Below are positions 52,272 to 61,573 of a stretch of DNA of 64,000 nucleotides, piece after piece. The notes under the pieces were generated by a model. That model ran no database searches. It worked only from the letters and a program-made list of their open reading frames with translations, and was not told where the DNA came from. The stretch's first letter is position 1; each line of letters opens with the position of its first letter. The position numbers were made by a program, and so were the translations under genes. This DNA is from Chitinophaga solisilvae (GTDB taxonomy: Bacteria > Bacteroidota > Bacteroidia > Chitinophagales > Chitinophagaceae). Where the stretch lies: positions 1 to 64,000 of the forward strand of contig NZ_JAABOK010000023.1 of assembly GCF_009928525.1 (NCBI RefSeq), in the 5' to 3' direction.

Positions 52272-55200
52272 TCAGGTGATTGAATAATTAATAATCAGGA
52301 ACAGTGATGCGATGGCATCTGCCGGCAGTGACCTGAAATCCGGGGCATCCGTTGCTTTCAGCTTAATCGTCCAGCTTTCCTTGGGAACTGCTGCTCCTTT
52401 GTCAAACGCCTTGACGGCACGGTGCAATCCGCCATATACCTTATCTGCTTTCATATCCAGCCAGTCCGTGGGGTTAACACCTGCCGGAGACAGCATCACC
52501 TTGTATACCTTGTCGTTGTCTTTCATCTGAGCCACCACTTCAATGCGGGCTGCTTTTTTCTGCGGGAAGGCGCGGGTGAAGTATGGCAACCGTTGCAGCA
52601 GGGTATCCAGTTTTAATACCTGGTCGTTACCGGCAGCAGGGTGTAAAAACTGATGCCACTGATCCGGGAATTCCTGTTGTATATCCAATACGCGGAACAG
52701 TCCTGTATTACTTGCCGCCAATGCCAGCTGGTTTAGTTGTTCCGGCAGTTCTGCGGCAGCATATTGCCGCAGCTCAACGCCGCCATCGCGGGCAGTGTAC
52801 CGGAAGTGGAAAATCAGATCGGCTATCGTATCAAAATCAAACTGTTTACAGTCTTTGTTGAGTTTAATATGCCAGGAGCTGACAGCGCCCGTTCCTTCGA
52901 AAGGCAGGTAGCGTTCATCTCCGAAACTGAGTTCAAAGAGGCCGTGATCGTTCTGTGCCGAACTGGTGGTGATGGTTTGATGTGACGCTACCTCATCACG
53001 GAACCTTGGATCCGGGGTAGTCAGATCTCTGGCGTATTTACCGTTTCCGCTCAGCGTAGCATCCTTACGCAGCTGGTTGCCCGTCTGGGTCAGCGTGCAG
53101 GCAATGGTAGTGTACGGCCCTGAAATACAGGGGATAGATATGCTCAACGTTTTAATACGTCTGAAATAGTGTCCCGGATAATCCATGTCAAACAATGCTT
53201 CCGGAATATTCACAAAACAGGCTCCTTCCTGTTTCAGTTTCAGCAAAGCTACCGGGTCCAGCAGGGAAAGAGATACATGCTTCGATAATTCGTGCTGGCG
53301 GCGGTTTTGTTCATAGTAAGCCGTTTCCAGGCGTTTGAGGTCATGATAGAGGTGTTCGCCGCAAAGCAGTCCCTTCTTCAGGCTATCCCAGTAGCCCGGC
53401 TGCACATAGTTGGAATCACTGAGTCCCAGCTCATAGCGGTAGCACATTTCCGTACGCCGGGCCATATCGGATGCCAGCTGATAGGACTGGAAATATACGG
53501 CAGACAGCTGACTACCCATCCAATCGTATAATTCCCGGTTAGTAAACCTGCTGTGCATGAATTCTTCTTCTTTCTCCATGTTCAGCTTTTGTTTATCATG
53601 ATTTACCAACTCCTGTTCAGCCATACTGCAGCGGATTTCAGCAGCAGCAATCTGTTTGTCCATCTGCGGCAGTTCCAGCTCTGCCAGGCGTTGCTGCAGC
53701 CCCCATTCTTCCGCACGTCTTTCATAGCCGGCAGCCGTCAGCATCAGGCCGGCTGTTTTATCCAGCGTAGCGCCGATGGTCTGTAAGGTTCTCACTGCCA
53801 TTTCAGCGCCGTTACCAATTTCATTACCGCCAAATTTAACCTGAACGGTAGGCGTACCACCGAAGCCTGCTGAACCGGCGAGGAAGGAAGGTATCAGCTT
53901 CAGTCCTCCGGATGTAACAAATCCGGCAGCGACGGCAGCATCGATTACAGTAGACGCCACAGACAAACCATACGCCATTTTTTCTCCATCTTTCCATCCT
54001 TCATTGACGAGACGGGTATAGTAATCTTTCCTTTCCGTGGTAATTTTTCTGGCTTCCCGCAATCCTTCCAGGTTACGCTGTGCTTCTTCCAGCTGTTTCA
54101 CCTTTACCAGTCTGACAGCATCCTGCATATTGCGTTCATGGCCGGCGCGCAGGAGTGTAAAGGATTCAGCATCCTTTTTTTCCAGGGCAGAGAGCATTGC
54201 GCCGCCAAGACTTCTCACCTCATTACATAAGTCGAGTGCGCGGGGCAGCATAAAGCTAAAACGATAGAAAGGCAACGGAGCCTGCAGTGCACCGGGCACG
54301 CTGCCAGGTTCCAGGCCTGCAGCGCCGGCTCTTATCAGCATGGCCGGGTCTATCGGCGGATCAAACAGTGGCAGCTGCTGCGTCTGACCGTCATAGTTCA
54401 TGCAGTGCCTGATTTTATACAGGCGGTCTGCCACCGTATCCCACATAGCCGTCAGCTTTTCGTTGTGCGGGATGCCAAAGTAAAGTACATCCAGGCGGGG
54501 CAGCTCCGGCCGGTCTTCTTCCGGAGTACCGGCGGCTGGTACTGTTGGCAGCAGGTTCTCTACTTCCGCAAGCGCGTTACCGAAATTATCGACACCATCC
54601 TTTTCAAGCTGGTACCAGGTTTTCACGGGCGATCCTGTTTTAGCCGGAATGCTGACAGGACGCGGGCCCAGTATGGCATCGGCCAGTATGTACAGCTGTG
54701 TGGCTTCATTGACAGACTCAATGGTATTCCTGCGGAAGAGCTGATCGGCCCAGGCAATAATCGTCTGGATATATTTCATCAGCACATTTTTCTGATAGGC
54801 CACCGTACGCATACGGGCAACCAGGTGCGGATTAAAGGGGTTATCCCTCCATTCGCTGACCTGCATCATTCCTTCCAGGTCGTTTCTGGCTATGGCCTGC
54901 ATCAGGTTCTCTATTCTTTCTTTATAGTAATCTGCTCTGGTAGTTTCATAAAACGGTTTTGTAATCCAGAATTTCTGTTGCGGCGTTTTTTTATCTGCAA
55001 TGGTATTATCTGTGTTAGCAGGATTGAAAATGTAGTGATACCATTCCAGCGCTTCTTCAAACTGCTGATTAGCGGCCAGTTTGTTTGCTATATAAAACGG
55101 CGCATGGAAAAACAGCTCCCAGTTATAGGACGCGTAGGCTCCCCTGTAGGAGAAGTCCACATCTTCCACGGGGAAAGACATTGTTTTATCCGGCAGCCTG

Positions 55201-58200
55201 TAGTTGGGGGTTACCAGGTGCGTAGGCTTGTAATAGTCAGCAAACTTAAAAGGCAGCGGGCTGTCAGGGATCGTGTGCGGCGCTATCTGAATACGCCGGT
55301 TCAGCAAACCTTTGATTCCTCCGGCATTCAGCTCTTTAATAAATAATTCTGCGAAAGGATGATAATGTATCTGAAAGAGGAAAGCGCCATCCTGATAATA
55401 TTGCCATTCGTAGCTGTGCTGTTGCTGCCAGTTGCTGGCATAATAATCTACCAGGTAATTGCGCCGGGCATCCCAGAAAAAGAAGGAACCGAATTCAGAG
55501 AATGCAGCTGCTTTGGCATCAATGACAGTAAAGCTGGCTCCGGGTTTGATACTGTTCAGCAGCTTAAAGCTGTCTTGCGCCGCATAAGCCAGCACTTCTG
55601 CAGCAGATTTATCTGCTTCCAGGCTGGTAAAGTAAAAATTGTATACGCCTGAATGGTGCTGCAGCAGGTTATTTCTGAAAGTGCTTTCATGAGCGCCGAT
55701 CAGGTATTCCTGTTGTTGATTCAGCGGCAGTATCTGTTTACCGCTCATGCCGAAGCCGGTATTTCCACGCAGGGCAAGTTGCGGTTTATTGCTGAACATG
55801 CGTACATCAATGCCTTGCATGATGCGGGTACGGAAAGCAATATTCTCGCGAAAGTCGCCCCCCAGATCACTTTGCTTCAGTGAAACAGTGGTATCCGATA
55901 CGGTTTTCGGCGTCCATTTACCTTTCTTCAATTCACTCCAACAGAGGTTAATATCCCAGTACTTAGTGGCGGCAGGCAGCTGATAGTCTTTGTCCAGCTT
56001 AGGAATGGGCACTGTATCCGGTGCAGTGGCTTTTTCCAGGAACTGCGGCCATAAGAGGAAAAGCCTTTTATTATGCACACCGGCCATGAGGTGGTTCCCG
56101 GTAATATCGGCATCAATTTTTTCCCAGGGCAGCCAGCGGCCTCCGTTGATGCGTTTCCGGTAGTAATACTCAGGTGCCAGGCTGCTGCGGGTACGGGCAA
56201 ATACGTGTAAGGCAGACTGATCTCCTATATTGACTTCATTATAGATAGCCCTGGTTTCCAGGTTGGCTACTTTATCCAGTTTTTCCAGATAGTTGAGATA
56301 GGCTTGTGTGGCATTGTCGTTGTCTACATCATTCTGCATGAGTTCATTTTCCAGTTCCCGGAAGAAAGGAGATTTTTCATCGCGTAGTTCAGGTTCCAGC
56401 CAGTTTTCAGGATACAGGAACACTTTGCGGTTGGCTTCCCATACGCGGTAGTACTTCATCCATTTCCACTGCTTCCATCTCGCGTCTGTATCTGTGTTGG
56501 CAATGATGTCAGTTTCCAGGTTCAGCAGGCAGCGTTGCACAAACAGCTGGGCGGCGGCTACTGCCTGTTTCAGACGGGAGGTGCGCATACAGTGACCCAT
56601 CTCCACATCGATGAGGAAGTGATTGTACAGTCCGTGTTCATTGGTCCAGTATTGTCCTTTCGACTGGTCAGGATGTGTCAGCAGCCAGCTTACGAGGGCA
56701 TTACGTTTTTGTTCCCGGAAGATATCCTGCAATGGTTTGATGACGTCCTGCCATTGCTGCAGCGTATACCGGGCCTTTATCGTTTGTTTCATGCTTTCCG
56801 CCACAGCGGCATCCGGTGCTGGTACAGCCCAGGAGAGCACTCTTTCTGCGCGTACTCCTACCCTGTTTATCACCTGCATACAGGCGGAGAGCCGCAGCAG
56901 GTTAGCCGGTACTTTCAGGTCCTGAAGCAGGTTCCAGCCAAAGGCAGTGATGCAGCTGTTGATATCTGTCATTTCCCAGCCGGTTAGTGTAGCCATTTCC
57001 GTTATAACGGCATCTTCATTTTGTCCGCTGAGCAAAATATCCAGCCATTCGAATGCGGTGAGCGCCGGCGCCAGCAGGTTACGTTTCCAGGTAAAGAAAT
57101 CCGTGAGACGCATCCACTGCTCAAAAACTGCCGTACCCCCTTCATCCGTGGGGAGTGTGGCCGGATGCAGCCATTCCATATCCCCAGCATGTGTTCCCTG
57201 CAGCCACCAGTCCAGTTCTTCCGGCTTCATCTTCAGCCTGCTGATGATGAGCGCATGTTTATGCAGCAGACGAAGACATTTATACAGGGTGGCAAAATTA
57301 CTTTCAGACAGTTCAAGATATTTCCCATCCGGTTGTTTTTCCAGCAGCCTGCTATCAGTGAAAGCTGCCAGTAAAACGCCGGTAGTTCCTGGTAAGATCA
57401 CCTGACTGAGTAACTGTTCCATATGCGCCATGCTGATGCGGAAGATGTCCGCCAGCTGCTGTCTGACAAACGCTTCCAGCAAGGCTTTGCGTTCAGCAAC
57501 AGATTTCAGCGCAGTATCATCCGTAATTTTCTGCATGGCTTCGCGCAATACCTGCAGTTGCAGTACAATTTCCTTTTCGCCCAGCCCTGTTTCCTTCCGT
57601 AGTATTGTCTGATGCGCTATGAGGTAATCTGTTTCCGCGATAGTGAAGCCGGCATTTTTTATTTTACCGCTCAGGGCAACGAATGACAAGGTAGCAGCCG
57701 GATCACTGAAGGGATCTTCACCCCACAGACTTTTCAGCCGCAGCATTTCGGGGATACTGAGCCCGGTCATACCTGCCAGGATGGTGAGGCGGTACAGGCT
57801 GCTCAGTGTGGCCATATCCAGGGGGGAGATGGCAGACAGGTCAATATCTGCCAGCAGTAGTATCAGTTCCTGTTCCGTAATACCCAATGCCGCCAGTATG
57901 CCCGGAATAAAAAGCTGTACTTCACCGCGGATGTCAGCAGGATTTTCCGGAAAAACGGCCACGGCATCTACCAGCTTATTGCGGAACAACTGCTGATAAC
58001 GTGTAGGCATAGGCGTTACACCCGGTACCCCGGTAGCGTATACTGTATGATCTATGTCATTGTACAATGCCAGCGCTTCCTGCCATTCCAGCTTAAACTC
58101 CCTGCTGATACGGCTGATCCCGGCCAGCTGCTGAATGACACTATCTGTCAGTTCCTTACCCTGTGAAGGATTGCCGGGATTAATATCAGGCAGGGCCATA

Positions 58201-61200
58201 TCCAGCAGGTGCATGGTGCATCCTGTTTTCCGCCAGAGGCGGATGAAGCGGTGTATCCTGCTCAGTGCCGGAGCATCCAGCCCGGACAAGGACAGCCGGT
58301 TAACATCACAAACATTGTTTGCTTCAGTACCGGTGACAACAATATTTCCTGCCGGGTTGACGAAGCGCAATTGCAGCAGCTGCAGCAGTTCTTCATATTT
58401 CAGACCGCTTCTGTGCAGCATTACAGGCATGGAGGTCAGGATCTCAGTCCAGGTACCGGTCAGATTAGTGCTGGTATCCGCAGGCGTCGCCGGATGCGGG
58501 ATATTGTTGCCGGCTTCTTTCAGTCCCCAGAAATCCCAGGGCATTTTATCAGGCAGTGTGTCCGTAATGATTTGTCCTTCTGTTGCTGATAACCCCAGCC
58601 ATGCAATACCGGCAGCTAATGTATCCGTCTTCATTTCCCCGCTCGCCGGCGTATGCCCGAATAGCTCCAGCAGCTGCGGCTGTGATACGCCCAGGTGTTC
58701 CAGGTAAGCGCGGCTTTGCACCAGCCACAGGTTAAAGGGCAGGCTGAAAGGAAATACTTCCTTCGCCAGTGTATGATAGGCTGGCAGGTTGGTGTATTCA
58801 GGGTGTGCCAGCAATTCCGCCGGAGACAGATGTGTCTGGCGGGTAGGCTGCATCCGGATACCATCTGCTGATACAAATGCTTTGTAAGCATGATGGCTGT
58901 CGCGTACCGCCCAGGTATTACGGCTGTCGGGTGCATATACCGTAGCAGTGTCTGCTACCGGCAGTCCGGCGGTATGCATGGCTTTTTTAATTTCCGTGCT
59001 GATAACACCCGGCGTGAGCACCGCATTCGTATTGATTTTAACAGCTACCGGCTGCTGTACGGCATCTTCCAGTATTTCATTTACCAGGTCGATATAGGGC
59101 AGTGCAGTGTTGGTATTATCACAGCTCAGTTCCATTTCTCCCAGGTCGGGCCGGCGTTCCAGCAGTACGTCCTTCACTTTCTTCCCGGCATGTATGCCGG
59201 TACCATGGGTATTTCTTTCCTTCAGGAAGCGGAGTATATCCACATAGTGTGCAGCGGCGCTGTATACAGAACGGCATTCGCTGCAGGCGCAATAATGCTG
59301 TGATCCGAAGAGAGAGCCCAGATCTGGCAGCTCAGCTATTTTGTCCTGTAATGCCGATACCAGGGAGAAGCCCGGCTGCGATGTAACGCCAGGCAGCGGA
59401 GATGGCACCATAGCCGGTATAGCGCCATTCACCGCCCTGTTATAGGTACCGTAAAAGGATAACGCCAACGCATATGCGTTTTCTGCCTTCTGGAATATTT
59501 TTTTACTTTCAATAGCGTTGATATTCCGTTGCTGCATCAGCGACATGAACTGTTGCAGCCCCATAAAATAAATCTGCTGGGCAGAGTCGAGGTTTACATC
59601 CATGACCGCAGTAACAGAACGGAAGGTGGGATTCAGTTTAAACACGCGCTGAATGGACTTCAGGGCCGCAATGGTTCCAGGCGGATCCGGCAGCTGGACC
59701 ACCACCTCCGGGTGTTCTCCCACGATAACGTCGATACGGTCATTTTCCAGTTCCAGGTCCGGTAATTCGCGCAGGATGATATCAATATCCGAATCCCTCG
59801 GCAGCATTTTGGGGCCGTTATCCGGCATCTTGCCGGCGGCAGCAGCAGCCTGCATTTTCATCTTTGCTCTGGTGAAGTTCCCTGCAAAAGCTGTAGTAGG
59901 ATAATTACGTTCAAAACTCTTTTCCAGTATGGCGGCAAAGAATTGTTCCTTCTCTTCCGTGGTCTGCCCATCCATATTTGCGGGGTAGCCAACAGGTTTA
60001 CCATCCGGTCCGGTGCTTCTGATAACCTCCAGCCACTCCGCCTGATCGTAGCGGGCGAAGTCCCGTTTGGCAGCCGTTGTACCGCTGCTGATATTTTCGT
60101 GCAACGCTGCCACCATTGGTACGTGGTTGCGGGTCAGCGCGCCGAGGTCGAAGCTAAGCCGGAGGCTTTCAATATCCTTCTGTTCAAAGACCTTGTCATC
60201 TTCCAGTTTTTTCCAGAGGTCTTTCAGCGAGCCATCATGGCCGGCATAGGCCGTCATGAATTTCGTCTGCTCCTGCGCCACTGCGGGCGTCAGCTGAATC
60301 AGTTCGCTGACGGAGCCTTTACCGCCTCCTACATTTTCATCTGCCGCATAGTGCAGTTTTATTTGGTGGAAAGCATCGAGTATGCCGGCGGTACCTTTCT
60401 TGTATTTTACAGGCGTATAGTTTTCTGTAAATGCTTTCAGCAGAATTTCCTGCAGCAGCTCTGCAGATATGTTTACCAGGGCTTTGAGGATTTTATCTTT
60501 CACCGGTTCCGACTTGTCTTTATCCAACAGATCCAGCAGAAGTGCATCCGTGAGCATACCGGGCTGTCCCTGGCGCATGCAGCCGAAAAGTACCGCAGCT
60601 TCTACCGGCAGCTGCCACCGTACAGTTCTTTCCGCGAGGTGGAACGCAGCTACCCAGGTAGCTACCAGATGTTGCGTGTGGCCGGTTTCACCTGCAATAA
60701 AAGAGATATCCTGGTATAGCGCATCTTCCTTTAATTCAAGCGGAGCAATACCTCCGAGCAGGGGGGTAAATAAACCGGTCAGCACCTCCCATTCGGTAGC
60801 ACCTTTATACTCCACGTTGCTCAGATTGATATTCACTTCCAGCTGTGCAGGCGCATTGAAATAAACAGGCGTTTTAAACAGTATACCACCTTTGGTGTCG
60901 TAGGCTTTTACGATGATGTCCGCACTGCCTTTTTCCGGGATGCTGAATTGTTCCTTTTTGTACTGTATGCTGTACTTTCCCTTATTGGATTTTGTTTTGC
61001 CCAGGGACTGTTCTGTACGCATGTCCCGGTCAAATACCTCGATGGCAATATCGTGCATCAGCTCCCCGGACTCATTGCGGATAACGCCGGAAACGGCAAG
61101 GGTATCTTCATTGGGTTTAGGGCAGTGATGATGATGATCGTCATCATCGTCATCATCACAGTGTTCATGATGATGATCCTTGTCATCAATCTTCATGTCT

Positions 61201-61499
61201 ACAATTACCTGTTTATCGGGTTTACATTTAGCTTTATCTTTTCCTAGCAGTTTATCCTGCTGATAGATACAGATGTATATTTCTGCTTCACCATCTTTTA
61301 CCTGCAGTTTTTTGAAATCGGCATCCGTACAGGTGAGGGAATACTTACCTTCTGCATTGGTGACAATTTCCTTACCGGAAGGGGTGGCGCCGTTTCCGGG
61401 TTCTGCGTCGAGTGCGCGCACGGTAAGGTCAGGGAGCGGGTTGTTTTTCTTATCAGTGATACGACCACTGATAAGGTAGGTTTTAATTTTTTGAGGCAT
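52272..61499 (-). CDS. TcA-like toxin-complex subunit 2, with N-terminal CnaB-like domains
   Basis: A protein of about 3075 residues. The N terminus differs from subunit 1: two carboxypeptidase-regulatory or CnaB-like beta domains (about residues 7-100 and 130-220, starting YLISGRITDKKNNPLPDLTV and LAVSGVIRNESGELMHDIAI) are joined by a His/Asp-rich linker. A VRP1-type region follows from about 735 (HYCACSECRSV; RRPDLGEMELSCDNTN). YRVWEANRKVFLYPENWLEP marks the central part and DERYLPFEGTGAVSSW (about 2866) the TcB-binding end. The start at 61499 (MPQKIKTYLISGRI) is chosen because the frame back to 61664 has no domain content. It follows the RHS gene by 74 bp, the same B/C-then-A order as the left locus, and is followed by the MNT gene. 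It lacks the four-copy module. Confidence 0.9.
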   Translation of the reverse strand: MPQKIKTYLISGRITDKKNNPLPDLTVRALDAEPGNGATPSGKEIVTNAEGKYSLTCTDADFKKLQVKDGEAEIYICIYQQDKLLGKDKAKCKPDKQVIVDMKIDDKDHHHEHCDDDDDDDHHHHCPKPNEDTLAVSGVIRNESGELMHDIAIEVFDRDMRTEQSLGKTKSNKGKYSIQYKKEQFSIPEKGSADIIVKAYDTKGGILFKTPVYFNAPAQLEVNINLSNVEYKGATEWEVLTGLFTPLLGGIAPLELKEDALYQDISFIAGETGHTQHLVATWVAAFHLAERTVRWQLPVEAAVLFGCMRQGQPGMLTDALLLDLLDKDKSEPVKDKILKALVNISAELLQEILLKAFTENYTPVKYKKGTAGILDAFHQIKLHYAADENVGGGKGSVSELIQLTPAVAQEQTKFMTAYAGHDGSLKDLWKKLEDDKVFEQKDIESLRLSFDLGALTRNHVPMVAALHENISSGTTAAKRDFARYDQAEWLEVIRSTGPDGKPVGYPANMDGQTTEEKEQFFAAILEKSFERNYPTTAFAGNFTRAKMKMQAAAAAGKMPDNGPKMLPRDSDIDIILRELPDLELENDRIDVIVGEHPEVVVQLPDPPGTIAALKSIQRVFKLNPTFRSVTAVMDVNLDSAQQIYFMGLQQFMSLMQQRNINAIESKKIFQKAENAYALALSFYGTYNRAVNGAIPAMVPSPLPGVTSQPGFSLVSALQDKIAELPDLGSLFGSQHYCACSECRSVYSAAAHYVDILRFLKERNTHGTGIHAGKKVKDVLLERRPDLGEMELSCDNTNTALPYIDLVNEILEDAVQQPVAVKINTNAVLTPGVISTEIKKAMHTAGLPVADTATVYAPDSRNTWAVRDSHHAYKAFVSADGIRMQPTRQTHLSPAELLAHPEYTNLPAYHTLAKEVFPFSLPFNLWLVQSRAYLEHLGVSQPQLLELFGHTPASGEMKTDTLAAGIAWLGLSATEGQIITDTLPDKMPWDFWGLKEAGNNIPHPATPADTSTNLTGTWTEILTSMPVMLHRSGLKYEELLQLLQLRFVNPAGNIVVTGTEANNVCDVNRLSLSGLDAPALSRIHRFIRLWRKTGCTMHLLDMALPDINPGNPSQGKELTDSVIQQLAGISRISREFKLEWQEALALYNDIDHTVYATGVPGVTPMPTRYQQLFRNKLVDAVAVFPENPADIRGEVQLFIPGILAALGITEQELILLLADIDLSAISPLDMATLSSLYRLTILAGMTGLSIPEMLRLKSLWGEDPFSDPAATLSFVALSGKIKNAGFTIAETDYLIAHQTILRKETGLGEKEIVLQLQVLREAMQKITDDTALKSVAERKALLEAFVRQQLADIFRISMAHMEQLLSQVILPGTTGVLLAAFTDSRLLEKQPDGKYLELSESNFATLYKCLRLLHKHALIISRLKMKPEELDWWLQGTHAGDMEWLHPATLPTDEGGTAVFEQWMRLTDFFTWKRNLLAPALTAFEWLDILLSGQNEDAVITEMATLTGWEMTDINSCITAFGWNLLQDLKVPANLLRLSACMQVINRVGVRAERVLSWAVPAPDAAVAESMKQTIKARYTLQQWQDVIKPLQDIFREQKRNALVSWLLTHPDQSKGQYWTNEHGLYNHFLIDVEMGHCMRTSRLKQAVAAAQLFVQRCLLNLETDIIANTDTDARWKQWKWMKYYRVWEANRKVFLYPENWLEPELRDEKSPFFRELENELMQNDVDNDNATQAYLNYLEKLDKVANLETRAIYNEVNIGDQSALHVFARTRSSLAPEYYYRKRINGGRWLPWEKIDADITGNHLMAGVHNKRLFLLWPQFLEKATAPDTVPIPKLDKDYQLPAATKYWDINLCWSELKKGKWTPKTVSDTTVSLKQSDLGGDFRENIAFRTRIMQGIDVRMFSNKPQLALRGNTGFGMSGKQILPLNQQQEYLIGAHESTFRNNLLQHHSGVYNFYFTSLEADKSAAEVLAYAAQDSFKLLNSIKPGASFTVIDAKAAAFSEFGSFFFWDARRNYLVDYYASNWQQQHSYEWQYYQDGAFLFQIHYHPFAELFIKELNAGGIKGLLNRRIQIAPHTIPDSPLPFKFADYYKPTHLVTPNYRLPDKTMSFPVEDVDFSYRGAYASYNWELFFHAPFYIANKLAANQQFEEALEWYHYIFNPANTDNTIADKKTPQQKFWITKPFYETTRADYYKERIENLMQAIARNDLEGMMQVSEWRDNPFNPHLVARMRTVAYQKNVLMKYIQTIIAWADQLFRRNTIESVNEATQLYILADAILGPRPVSIPAKTGSPVKTWYQLEKDGVDNFGNALAEVENLLPTVPAAGTPEEDRPELPRLDVLYFGIPHNEKLTAMWDTVADRLYKIRHCMNYDGQTQQLPLFDPPIDPAMLIRAGAAGLEPGSVPGALQAPLPFYRFSFMLPRALDLCNEVRSLGGAMLSALEKKDAESFTLLRAGHERNMQDAVRLVKVKQLEEAQRNLEGLREARKITTERKDYYTRLVNEGWKDGEKMAYGLSVASTVIDAAVAAGFVTSGGLKLIPSFLAGSAGFGGTPTVQVKFGGNEIGNGAEMAVRTLQTIGATLDKTAGLMLTAAGYERRAEEWGLQQRLAELELPQMDKQIAAAEIRCSMAEQELVNHDKQKLNMEKEEEFMHSRFTNRELYDWMGSQLSAVYFQSYQLASDMARRTEMCYRYELGLSDSNYVQPGYWDSLKKGLLCGEHLYHDLKRLETAYYEQNRRQHELSKHVSLSLLDPVALLKLKQEGACFVNIPEALFDMDYPGHYFRRIKTLSISIPCISGPYTTIACTLTQTGNQLRKDATLSGNGKYARDLTTPDPRFRDEVASHQTITTSSAQNDHGLFELSFGDERYLPFEGTGAVSSWHIKLNKDCKQFDFDTIADLIFHFRYTARDGGVELRQYAAAELPEQLNQLALAASNTGLFRVLDIQQEFPDQWHQFLHPAAGNDQVLKLDTLLQRLPYFTRAFPQKKAARIEVVAQMKDNDKVYKVMLSPAGVNPTDWLDMKADKVYGGLHRAVKAFDKGAAVPKESWTIKLKATDAPDFRSLPADAIASLFLIINYSIT
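61124..61190 (-). repeat. GAT/CAT triplet tract coding a His/Asp-rich linker
   Basis: A run of GAT and CAT (ATC/ATG) triplets encodes HHHEHC followed by a run of Asp and then HHHHC, at about residues 102-126 of TcA-like subunit 2. The tract could bind metal or simply act as a charged spacer, and could vary in length by slippage. Confidence 0.85.
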
Positions 61500-61573
61500 A
61501 AAAAATAATTGAAGAGGTAAATATTTTGTGAGATTTATTTGAATCAGGAAGGTAATAGCTGCAGCTGTCTTGA

